Below the pieces are notes generated by a model. The model was given only the letters and a program-made list of their open reading frames with translations. It ran no database searches and had not been told where the DNA came from. A stretch of 64,000 nucleotides of DNA. Source: Niveispirillum fermenti (lineage in GTDB: Bacteria > Pseudomonadota > Alphaproteobacteria > Azospirillales > Azospirillaceae). The translations under genes were made by a program, and so were the position numbers. How positions within the stretch are numbered: position 1 is the first letter of the stretch; the number at the start of each line of letters is the position of its first letter. This document shows, one piece after another, positions 35,203-42,812 of the stretch. The stretch covers positions 310,001-374,000 of the forward strand of contig NZ_JBLTXA010000001.1 in assembly GCF_048066175.1 (NCBI RefSeq), written 5' to 3'.

Positions 35203-35515
35203 GGGCGCGACTCCTGACGAAACCGCCGAAAAACGGCCGATATGGGCCTATGGTGCCGCTCGAAACCCTGCAAAGCCAAGGCTTTGCGCGAAATCGCGGC
35301 ACGCGGCCCCTCAAAACCACGGTGCCGGAATCGGCAACCTAACCAGTGTGCAGACAACAATAATTTCCAGAAGCGGCCCGATATGGTGCCGTCTTCTTTA
35401 ATCTTGCCCTCCGCCCTTTCTGCCTTTTCTGCCCCTCCTGCCGGGAATCCAGCCGGGCAAAAACCTGCCTGACTGGACACCGGAATGAGCGCCGCCGAGC
35501 GCGGGAACGCCGTCC
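35203..35515. other. Intergenic region before the relaxase, candidate oriT
   Basis: About 310 bases without a convincing gene. It holds gcaaagcc/ggctttgc (35270-35287, 2-base loop) and a repeated cgatatgg...tggtgccg block (about 35238-35257 and 35380-35392). Origins of transfer usually lie beside the relaxase gene and carry such repeats, but no nick motif could be fixed. Confidence 0.35.
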
Positions 35516-36448
35516 TCATGGCGTTCCCGAACCGCTCGCGTCGGCGACGAAAATGCTGTCGCCCTGTGACTCCGTATCGACGGGATCGCGCACCGGAACG
35601 GTCGCGCGGCCGTCGCCGGATCGTGCGTCGGACGGCGGCGCGGCGACAGCCCGCGCGTCGCCCGGACGCATGACGAACAGCGGTGCCTCGCGCCAATCTG
35701 GCGGCGGCGGCGGTGCCGATGACGGCGGATCGGTTGCAGCCGCGCCGCCGAGGATCGGCGCGAGCGCGGCGACATAGGCCCGCGTTTCGGCCGGCAGGGT
35801 GCGGCCGGTCGCAAGGTATTCGTCATAGCGGCCGGGGCCGGCATTGTAGGCCGCGAGCATCGCCGCGACATTGCCGTAGCGGTCGAACATTTCGCGCAGG
35901 TAGGCCGTGCCTGCGAGGATGTTGTCGCGCGGGTCGTAGGGATCGCGGCCGAGGCCGTAGCGGACGCGCAGGCCCGCCCATGTATCGGGCATCACCTGAA
36001 TCAGTCCCATCGCGCCGGCCGACGAAACCGCGCGCACATCGCCCGCGCTCTCGGCGCGTAGCACCGCAACGATCCAATGCTCCGGTATGCCGAAACGCTG
36101 CGACGCCTCGGCGATATGGGCTGCATAGGGATGGGCGGCAGCCGGGCGCTCGACGGACGCGGATTGCGCGACCGCGACGCCCGATCCGACGCAGACGGAA
36201 AGCGCGCCGGCCAGTATCAGGACGGCATAATGCCATGCAGTCCTGTCTCCGCTTCGACACCAGCCTGCCAGCGTGCTCGCTGCGGTCAAGGGCAAGGCGC
36301 AAGCGCCGGCCGATGGCCGCCCCTGACCTTCGCTGCGCGCGCCGGCCGTCCGGTGGCCGAGCGGGACGAAGGGATGAGACGGCTTTTCCGCGAACAAAGG
36401 GATGACGATCTTGGACCGAATGGCGGGCCGGACGCGCGCGGCCGTCAT
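35516..36448 (-). CDS. Lytic transglycosylase (SLT domain), VirB1-like
   Basis: 310 residues. A membrane or signal segment (AVLILAGALSVCVGSGVAVA), then the SLT domain: FGIPEHWIVAVLRAESAGD with the catalytic Glu about residue 133, GAMGLIQVMPDTW and AAMLAAYNAGPGRYDEYL. A Pro-rich tail follows. It would cut peptidoglycan locally for the mating channel. The ATG at 36448 overlaps the DUF736 stop (ATGA). Confidence 0.92.
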   Translation of the reverse strand: MTAARVRPAIRSKIVIPLFAEKPSHPFVPLGHRTAGARSEGQGRPSAGACALPLTAASTLAGWCRSGDRTAWHYAVLILAGALSVCVGSGVAVAQSASVERPAAAHPYAAHIAEASQRFGIPEHWIVAVLRAESAGDVRAVSSAGAMGLIQVMPDTWAGLRVRYGLGRDPYDPRDNILAGTAYLREMFDRYGNVAAMLAAYNAGPGRYDEYLATGRTLPAETRAYVAALAPILGGAAATDPPSSAPPPPPDWREAPLFVMRPGDARAVAAPPSDARSGDGRATVPVRDPVDTESQGDSIFVADASGSGTP

Positions 36449-36780
36449 TCCTCGTCCTCGACTTTCCGGGGGTGCTTCCAACGCAGCGTCCAGACCGATG
36501 GATCGTCGTTGGACTGGAACAGCTTGGCGCGGATCGGGAACGGGAAGATCGGTCCCTCCAGCCGCAACGACACAAACTCGCCAGCGTTTTCGCTGGAGTC
36601 TTTCCATGCGGGGCCGGTGTCCGGGCCGTCCTCGCTATCGAGGCGCACGCGATAGTCGGGCGCGTTCTTCACGTCGCTCGGCTTGGCCGGAACGATGAAC
36701 AGCTTATCGCGGAGGCCGAACGAATGTAGCTTCCCGGCATAGCCGGTTTCGGTGCGGGTGAAGGTGCCTATTTCTGCCAT
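36445..36780 (-). CDS. DUF736 protein
   Basis: 111 residues, starting MAEIGTFTRTETGYAGKLHS, the DUF736 signature, and containing SLRLEGPIFPFPIRAKLF. Small soluble protein common in plasmids and ICEs of Alphaproteobacteria; function unknown. It is upstream of the transglycosylase with a four-base overlap. Confidence 0.93.
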   Translation of the reverse strand: MAEIGTFTRTETGYAGKLHSFGLRDKLFIVPAKPSDVKNAPDYRVRLDSEDGPDTGPAWKDSSENAGEFVSLRLEGPIFPFPIRAKLFQSNDDPSVWTLRWKHPRKVEDEE

Positions 36781-36816
36781 GGAAAATCTCCTGTGATTGG
36801 CTTTCGAGGGATGGTT

Positions 36817-37362
36817 TCAGTGCGTCGGTGCGCGCCACTCGTAGCGGCTGACGCCTTCCTCATCGGTCCAGAGCGGAACCGCTCGGCCGATGACGGAAGC
36901 TGCGGGGATGGGTCCGAAATAGCGGCCGTCGAGGCTGTCGCGGACTTCCCAATTCATAAGGAAAAGCTGGCCGTCGCCGATCACTCGGCAGCCCTGCCAG
37001 ACGGGCAGATCGCGGCCGAGGCTGTCGCGCTCCAGCGCCTCGCCCATCTCGATCCCGTCAACCGTGATCGTGCGGCCAGTGCGGCAAACCCGCTGTCCCG
37101 GTAGGCCCAAGACGCGCTTCAACAGCGGGACGCCGCGCGCGATATAGCCGCGCTCGGACATGAAGGCGGCGAGCGGTTCGGGCGGCATGACGGCGACCAG
37201 CTCGGGCACCTCGATCCGCTCGGCCGGCTCGACCGTGTAGAAGCCGATGGGTGCGCTGGCCGTCGCGTTCCAGATGAGTTTCACGGGCCAATCGACGGCG
37301 CTGGCGGCGGCGATGCCGATGGCGGCGAGCGCCGTCACCGTGAGGGTGCGGCGGCGCGTCAT
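36817..37362 (-). CDS. traF: TraF-type S26 signal peptidase (pilin maturation)
   Basis: 181 residues. One N-terminal membrane segment (LTVTALAAIGIAAASAV), then the S26 serine protease: Ser37 in SAPIGFYTV and Lys82 in LLKRVLGLPGQ as the Ser/Lys dyad, and a closing SLDGRYFGPIP box. In RP4, TraF matures and cyclises the TrbC pilin, whose gene is at 22297-22629. The ATG at 37362 overlaps the DUF2840 stop. Confidence 0.93.
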   Translation of the reverse strand: MTRRRTLTVTALAAIGIAAASAVDWPVKLIWNATASAPIGFYTVEPAERIEVPELVAVMPPEPLAAFMSERGYIARGVPLLKRVLGLPGQRVCRTGRTITVDGIEMGEALERDSLGRDLPVWQGCRVIGDGQLFLMNWEVRDSLDGRYFGPIPAASVIGRAVPLWTDEEGVSRYEWRAPTH

Positions 37363-37877
37363 GGCTCGATCCTTCGGCGGTGAAGCCACGCGGCATGTCG
37401 CTCGGGCGTGTAGGCGTGCGGCTCCAGATTGGCGGTCAAACGGTTGTGGACATGCCGCCAATACTCGGGTGCGGCGTCGGCTGGATCGAGGCCGAGCGAT
37501 TCCACGGCGTCGATGGCGGCAAGCCCGCGCTGCACCTTCGGCCAACCGTCGAGGCGCAACAGGATTTCGCCGCCGGGGCGGACGAATGGCAATGTCTGGA
37601 ACGGCTCGCCGCGCCCGATTGCCCGCACAATGTCGATGCGGGAAACGACCGTGCCATGCTCGCCGTTCGCCCATCGGACGAAGGCGAAGACGCTGCCCGG
37701 CGCGAAGCCGACGACACTCCGGCGGCGGTCGATGATCTGTTCGTAGCTCTTGCGGCCGAAGCGTATCCAGTGCTCGATGCGGCGCTTCTCGAACGTGAGT
37801 TCAACCAATGTCGTGAAGGGCGCAGGCCCGTCCGGCAGCGGACGGCCGTGCGCGCTGCGATGGGCGCGGCGGGTCAT
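37359..37877 (-). CDS. DUF2840 protein
   Basis: 172 residues, with TTLVELTFEKRRIEHWIRFGR and GSVFAFVRWANGEHGTVVSR, the DUF2840 core. It is always found in this ICE class between the replication genes and traF. No known function. It starts 61 bases after the repA stop; the parA that I expect at this point in related elements is absent. Confidence 0.9.
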   Translation of the reverse strand: MTRRAHRSAHGRPLPDGPAPFTTLVELTFEKRRIEHWIRFGRKSYEQIIDRRRSVVGFAPGSVFAFVRWANGEHGTVVSRIDIVRAIGRGEPFQTLPFVRPGGEILLRLDGWPKVQRGLAAIDAVESLGLDPADAAPEYWRHVHNRLTANLEPHAYTPERHAAWLHRRRIEP

Positions 37878-37938
37878 TGTGCGTCTCCGGCGATGTGCTG
37901 GTGGGGGGTGCGCGCGTGCGCTGCTTTAACGGCGGGCG

Positions 37939-39015
37939 TCATGGCTCGCCGCTCCCGGCAGAACCGGCACCACGCTTCGCCTGCGCGCGCGTCAAAGAAA
38001 AAGAGTTAGATTCTCTGTTAGATAAGTTAGCGGTCGGATTCCGCTTTTCAGGCCAAAGCGTTAGCTGCGGTTCGTGCGCCTGATGTGCCGATAGTCGTGC
38101 GCCTGATGTGCCGATACTGCCTGCGCCTGATGTGCCGATGGCATTAACAGGGTTATCAACAGTGCCTGTTGATAAGTTTTCGGGGCGGATGCGCAGCAGC
38201 TCGCGGCCGTCTTCCCGCTCGATCTGGAGGCGGTAGCCGGGGAGTTGCTGGCGGGCCGCGATCCGGCGCAGGTCCAGCGCGAAGTCGGACGGCCGGGCGA
38301 GGCTGCCGGATTTCTGATGAAGGTGCGCGACCTCGAAAATCCAGCCATGGCGCTGGTGCCCGGCGTGCTTTCGCGCAACGCGGTAAAGCCATCGCTCGAT
38401 GCCGCCAGTCAGCCGAAAATAGGCCGGGTCGATGGTCAGGACCAGCGAGCGGTCGATGACGCTGTTGTAGAACCATTCGGGCAGGACGAACTCCATGCCC
38501 TCAACGCGGCCGGCGCGCGTCGTCATTTCCTCCCACTCGTTGATCCATGAGAATTGCCGGCGACGCCAATGCGGGCCGTTGCGGATCGTGGTGGCAATGA
38601 CAGTCGATTGCAGCCGCGCCAGCGCGGCCTTGAGCAATAGATATTGCCGGTTGCCGGTCGGGCGTCCGATGGCGCGCAACAGGTGGTAGGGCGTGAACCG
38701 GACGAAACGCGAAGTGGCGAGGCCGTCATTCTCGGCCGCGACGATCTGCGAGGCCGCCCATATGAGCACATCGGCGTCCCATATGGTCGCCATGCCGTGC
38801 TCGGGCATCCCGAACACCTGCACCTCTATGTCGGCGGCTTTGTAGAGAATCGGCTTGGTGCGCGGGGTCTTCGCCAGCGAGAAGAACGGCCGTTCCATCA
38901 AGTCGCGCTGATCGCGCGGCGGCGCATCGCCCGTGGCGACCACGAAGGGGTCCAGGCGGCTGCGCTCGCTGTCCTCGGTCGGCTGCGCGGGGGCGTGATC
39001 GTCCTCGCGCAGCAT
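37939..39015 (-). CDS. repA: Replication initiator protein A
   Basis: 358 residues. The RepA (PF10134-like) core is seen in MERPFFSLAKTPRTKPILY, FGMPEHGMATIWDADVLIW and FVRFTPYHLLRAIGRPTG. It would bind iterons and start replication of the excised circle. The C-terminal part is repetitive (GTSGAGSIGTSGARLSAHQAH) because three DNA iterons and two DnaA-like boxes lie within the coding sequence. It directly abuts the HTH gene upstream. Confidence 0.92.
   Translation of the reverse strand: MLREDDHAPAQPTEDSERSRLDPFVVATGDAPPRDQRDLMERPFFSLAKTPRTKPILYKAADIEVQVFGMPEHGMATIWDADVLIWAASQIVAAENDGLATSRFVRFTPYHLLRAIGRPTGNRQYLLLKAALARLQSTVIATTIRNGPHWRRRQFSWINEWEEMTTRAGRVEGMEFVLPEWFYNSVIDRSLVLTIDPAYFRLTGGIERWLYRVARKHAGHQRHGWIFEVAHLHQKSGSLARPSDFALDLRRIAARQQLPGYRLQIEREDGRELLRIRPENLSTGTVDNPVNAIGTSGAGSIGTSGARLSAHQAHEPQLTLWPEKRNPTANLSNRESNSFSLTRAQAKRGAGSAGSGEP
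38075..38175. other. oriV: Candidate replication origin: iterons and DnaA-like boxes
   Basis: Three exact 18-base direct repeats (tgcgcctgatgtgccgat) at 38075-38092, 38098-38115 and 38122-38139, with starts 23 and 24 bases apart, about two helical turns. They are followed by an inverted pair TTATCAACA/TGTTGATAA (38153-38161, 38167-38175), one base from the DnaA box TTATCCACA. All lie inside the 3' half of repA. Confidence 0.75.
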
Positions 39016-39285
39016 CTAGCACTCGTCCCGTTCTTCGGGTGTGAGCGGACGCGCGGGAAAGACCGTGCCGGCGGTCTTGTCGCGGGTGGATTTGCGTTCG
39101 CCGACCGCGCTCCAGTCTTCCAGATCGCGGACGGTGTAGAGGACGCGACCGCCGACCTTTCGATAGGTCGGGCCGGTGCCGTAGGTGCGATGTTTCTCAA
39201 GGGTGCGGATGGATATGCCGAGGAAGCGCGCGGCTTCCTTGGTGCGCAACAGGCGTGGCGGCAGGCCCGCAAGCGGGTTGGGCAT
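39016..39285 (-). CDS. Helix-turn-helix (excisionase-like) protein
   Basis: 89 residues with an HTH_17/MerR-like fold: LLRTKEAARFLGISIRTLEKHR, then GPTYRKVGGRVLYTVRDLEDW. It precedes repA and its stop touches the repA start, so it may regulate repA or act in excision. Its upstream region repeats that of the alpA gene at the other end of the element. Confidence 0.87.
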   Translation of the reverse strand: MPNPLAGLPPRLLRTKEAARFLGISIRTLEKHRTYGTGPTYRKVGGRVLYTVRDLEDWSAVGERKSTRDKTAGTVFPARPLTPEERDEC

Positions 39286-39748
39286 GGATCACCTCCAATC
39301 GGGATTGGGCTGCCGGGGGGCGGCAGCGGACTGTGGCGAACCATGGCGAGGGATCGGCGGCGCGTAGCGTGCCGCTTTTGCGCCTATGCGCTGGCGGCAC
39401 CCCCCTCGGGGGCGTCGCTGGCTAGTAGGTGAAGGATTTCAACGGCTCGTTGCCTGCCGCGCCGAATAGGCAAAGACATTCGCGCGCGGCTCGGCTAAGA
39501 TCGCGGGTGGAGCAGACGCGCTGCTCCGGGGCGTCGAAACCCCTCTGTTACCGTTTGGTGCCGGCCGTTACGGCACCGCACTCCTTGACCTATGGTCGGG
39601 GAGCCTGTGGCGTATACAACAGGCTCTCCGAGCTAAAGGCCATGGGGCCGTGTAACAGCGGTTTCGAACTCCCCGATCACCAAGAGTCAGAGAGAATCGT
39701 TTGCGGGGGCGCACCGCAGACAAACCCTCTCGGATAAGGGGAGTGGAC
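39286..39748. promoter_or_regulatory. Divergent control region with hairpins
   Basis: About 460 bases between divergent genes. Besides the duplicated leader it has ggtgccg/cggcacc (39557-39577) and gagcctgt/acaggctc (39601-39626, loop of ten bases holding gtatac). No gene is seen. These repeats could mark promoters, an origin of transfer or a replication control site; no evidence decides between them. Confidence 0.4.
39335..39405. repeat. Duplicated leader element, copy 2 (upstream of HTH gene)
   Basis: Partner of 13577-13646; the last 45 bases or so differ at one or two positions only, including the gtgccgc/gcggcac arms. It lies 50 bases before the HTH gene, as copy 1 lies 57 before alpA. 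Confidence 0.75.
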
Positions 39749-40036
39749 ATGCGAGTGCCTGTCGAACTCGATCCCGATGTGGACGACGAAGCGCCAGCCG
39801 GCAACGCCATAACCGCCTATGACGAACGCCACTACGTCACCTATCTGCGCCTTCTCGATGCGAAGGCCGAGGGCGCGGACTGGAAGGAAGTCGCGCGGAT
39901 CGTGCTGCACCGCGATCCGGCAGCCGAGGAACTTCGGACCTATCGTTGCTGGCAAAGCCACCTCGAACGCGCGCAATGGCTATCGCGTGAGGGCTATCGC
40001 AAGATTCTGGAGCAGGCGGCAGCTAACAAGGCGTGA
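39749..40036 (+). CDS. Small DUF2285-type regulator
   Basis: 95 residues from MRVPVELDPDVDDEAP. The helical core HYVTYLRLLDAKAEGADWKEVARIVL resembles the HTH-like DUF2285 domain found in ICE regulators. GGGGA lies a few bases before the ATG at 39749. It is convergent with the frameshifted DUF2285 gene. Confidence 0.8.
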   Translation: MRVPVELDPDVDDEAPAGNAITAYDERHYVTYLRLLDAKAEGADWKEVARIVLHRDPAAEELRTYRCWQSHLERAQWLSREGYRKILEQAAANKA

Positions 40037-40052
40037 GGGCCACGCCTCCCGA

Positions 40053-40836
40053 TCAACGCTTGCCGGGCTTGATCGGATAGTGGAGCAACGGGCGATAGCC
40101 GCCTCGCATCATCTTGATACCGTGCGCGACCAGGCGGCGGGCCTTGTTCTTGCGCGGATCGTTCTCAAAGTCTTCCTTGGTGCCGCGAAAGCCAAGCAGG
40201 ACTTCAGCGATGGTGCGATAGCTCTCGCCGTGCAGCCGGGCGTCGAGCGCGCGCAGGGACAGGATATGCCATTGCCGGAGCTGGGCGGGAACGGCCCGGA
40301 AGTCGGGACCGGGCGCGCGGCCGTTGAGGGACCGCCAAAGACGGCGGGCAGCGTGGGCGCGCAGCTCCAGAAAGGAATCTATCGGCAGGGTGACGGCATA
40401 GAAGGCGGCTGCGTCGGGCACCGCCTCGGGCAGCCAGAATTGATGTGCGACGCCATCCACCTGCCAGACGCCGTGCCAGCCATCGGCGGCGCGGCGCAGG
40501 TCGAGGCCGTCGAGATGCGCCAGCGTCAATATTGGTTCGGTGTCGCCGTCCATGTGCTCGGCCGGCGACAGCATCACCGCTTGCGGCTGAAGGCTCGGCC
40601 TCCAGATTGGTGGCGGCCGGTCATGCGGCGCGTCGGGATCGCACGGGAAATCGCAACCCCCAGCGATCCGCGAACGCTTCAAGGTTGCGCCCGGTCGGCT
40701 GTCCGGTCGATGCGATGGTCTGGAAGTCCTGACGATATTCGTCGTTGCGGCGCAGGTATTCCCAAGCGAAACCGGCGGCCGGAATGTGCTTCGCGTGTCT
40801 GTATGCCGCCGGCAAACGCCAGTCGATGCTAAGCAT
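40053..40836 (-). pseudogene. DUF2285 regulator gene with a frameshift
   Basis: The N-terminal part MLSIDWRLPAAYRHAKHIPA ... LEAFADRWGLRFP is in one frame and runs to a stop near 40621. The rest (CDPDAPHDRPPPIWRPSLQP ... SYRTIAEVLLGF ... GGYRPLLHYP) is in the +1 frame. Joined, they give the usual length of about 260 residues. The break is at the run of three G on the plus strand at about 40645-40647; removing one base restores the frame. Either inactivated, a sequencing slip, or a +1 recoding site. Confidence 0.82.
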
Positions 40837-41034
40837 GGCGTCACCTCCCAAAGCCGGGGCGCGCGAGGCCGCGCCCGGACCAGAGAGATTCAAGTATTGT
40901 TTGAAGTATTAGAAGCCGCTCAAAGTAGATATGTTGAGCGGATAACCCGATCATTATTGGTTATTTTCTTCTTAACACTATCGTCGCCGTCTGGCTAGCT
41001 GCCCGCCCGCAAATGCAGACAGGCGACCATGTTT

Positions 41035-41562
41035 TCATCTGTTGGAAAACACATGCACCTCGCCGTGCGTCGTCTCGATGGTGAACAGATCGCCGCCCAT
41101 CTCGGCGTCGCGCGCCATCGCATCCCAATCGACATAGTAGCGCAGCGGCTCGGGGATCGTGACGCTTTCCGTGGTCAGCTCCTCCATGTAGTCGGCAAGG
41201 CTGGCGAACTGACCATGATAGCAGTCCTCCAAGGTGGATTCGGCTTGATCCATGTCGCCGCCGAACTGCTCCAGCAGGCCCGCACCGAGTGCGCCATGCT
41301 CTGCGATGAAAGCGGCCATCCGCGCCACGCCGTCGATGCCGGCATATTCGGAGATGCTGACGCCCTCGAAGCCCTCATAGTCGTGAATGGCGTATTCCTC
41401 CGCATCCTCGACGGGGGAACGGACAAGCATCGCGGCAATCTCGTCCCTGATCTGGTCGGTGTCCTGATCCGCGTCGATCCAAGCCCCATGCAGATAGCCG
41501 TTGTTGTAGGCTGCAAGGCAGGCAACATAGATGCGGGGGTTGCTGTCGGATACGTTGGTCAT
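41035..41562 (-). CDS. ardA: Antirestriction protein ArdA
   Basis: 175 residues, acidic, a DNA mimic that blocks type I restriction enzymes when the element enters a new host. The ArdA pattern is clear: IYVACLAAYNNGYLHGAWID, IHDYEGFEGVSISEYAGID and AAFIAEHG. A stable hairpin lies just upstream of the start. No antirestriction partner is near, but it neighbours the hamAB defence genes. Confidence 0.95.
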   Translation of the reverse strand: MTNVSDSNPRIYVACLAAYNNGYLHGAWIDADQDTDQIRDEIAAMLVRSPVEDAEEYAIHDYEGFEGVSISEYAGIDGVARMAAFIAEHGALGAGLLEQFGGDMDQAESTLEDCYHGQFASLADYMEELTTESVTIPEPLRYYVDWDAMARDAEMGGDLFTIETTHGEVHVFSNR

Positions 41563-41888
41563 GTCTCTGATCCTCGGGTCTGAAGGTCAGCGAAGCGGAA
41601 CGCCGCGCCTGACCTTCTGGCCGTCGCCGAGACCGGGTGTGCAAACGGAGGGAGGCTGCGCGGGGAACCGGCTGCACGGAGCGCGTCAAGCGCGGAGGAA
41701 GCTGGGCGGAAGCCTTTCGAAGTGCGCTGAGGGCGGAGCCCTAAGGCCTGTGCTAACGAACCAATCAGAGAGCGTCAGGGACAGGGCGATGATCTGCGCG
41801 GAGGTCATCGACAAAATACCTAGTCATGCATCCTCTCAAATTGTAGCGTTATCTGACGGGGACAGTCTCGGTGGGGGAGTCTATTTTT
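41563..41888. promoter_or_regulatory. Divergent control region, ardA / hamAB
   Basis: About 325 bases. An inverted repeat gaaggtcag/ctgaccttc (41582-41590, 41609-41617) lies 20 bases before ardA. The base composition drops to AT-rich toward hamA. No gene is seen. Confidence 0.45.
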
Positions 41889-42812
41889 ATGTCTGGGCTG
41901 GCATTTGAGGTTTTGATAGATGAATCGCTTTCTTCAGTAACATCGACAGAGCAGCTCACAGAAATCGTCAATAATCGTATAATAAGTTTGATAAATGACT
42001 TTGAGGATGCGGAATGGCGCTACCCAAAGTTTCAAAATTACTTGTGGGATAACATCGCTCAAACTGCCCTATCTGAGAAAGAGCGATCTTCCCTTGTCGA
42101 TCAAAGCCACAGCAGTCTGATCGCAGCGGCTCAGAATCTGAGGCTTACAGACAATGATGAAATCGGACAGGGCAGTGAAATTGCTGAAGTATTTTTGTAT
42201 GGCCTGATGCGTCATCGCTTTGGTGCACTGCCCGTAGTCCCGAAAATTTTTTATAAGCAAAATGTTCAGGATAACGCCAAAGGGGCGGACAGTGTTCATA
42301 TCGTCATTGATGGAGACGATTTTACGCTATGGTTTGGAGAGGCAAAATTCTACAATTCCATTGCCGATGCTCGCTTGGATTCCGTCGTAACCTCGGTCAT
42401 GAATTCACTTTCAACGGACAAGTTAAAAAAAGAAAATGCTATTATAACCAGCGTATCTGATCTTGACGGCCTACCAATCGCGCCAGATCTTCGAGCCAAA
42501 ATAAAAGCCGCTTTGGACAACAGGGAGTCCATCGACAACTTGAAGGCAAAAATTCATATTCCAATCCTGCTATTGCACGAATGCTCGATTACCTCAGGCG
42601 CAAAAGACCTAAGCGAAGCCTACAAGGCGGAAATTATCAAATTTCATAAAAGCCGCGCAGACGCTTATTTCCTTAAGCAAATCGCGAAATCGAGTTCGGT
42701 CCATAAATATGACGATCTAAATTTTCACATCATCCTGTTTCCAGTCCCTAGCAAGAAGAAAATCGTCAACGCTTTCGTCCAAGCCGTCGCTTTCTATAAG
42801 GGGCAGAGCTAA
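41889..42812 (+). CDS. hamA: Hachiman defence nuclease subunit HamA (DUF1837)
   Basis: 307 residues. The DUF1837 nuclease core is seen in GADSVHIV ... LWFGEAKFY, giving a D-ExK set (Asp134, Glu151, Lys153) as in PD-(D/E)xK enzymes. In Hachiman, HamA is the DNase effector held by the HamB helicase until damaged or phage DNA is met. The ATG at 41889 has GGGGGAG ten bases upstream; a GTG at 41871 would add six residues. Its stop and the hamB start share a base (TAATG). Much more AT-rich than the ICE core, so separately acquired. Confidence 0.9.
   Translation: MSGLAFEVLIDESLSSVTSTEQLTEIVNNRIISLINDFEDAEWRYPKFQNYLWDNIAQTALSEKERSSLVDQSHSSLIAAAQNLRLTDNDEIGQGSEIAEVFLYGLMRHRFGALPVVPKIFYKQNVQDNAKGADSVHIVIDGDDFTLWFGEAKFYNSIADARLDSVVTSVMNSLSTDKLKKENAIITSVSDLDGLPIAPDLRAKIKAALDNRESIDNLKAKIHIPILLLHECSITSGAKDLSEAYKAEIIKFHKSRADAYFLKQIAKSSSVHKYDDLNFHIILFPVPSKKKIVNAFVQAVAFYKGQS

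Noticed and set aside
38041..38180. Three short repeats read as a possible CRISPR array
   Set aside because: Units are 18 bases with 5-6 base gaps, no spacers and no cas genes; they fit iterons.
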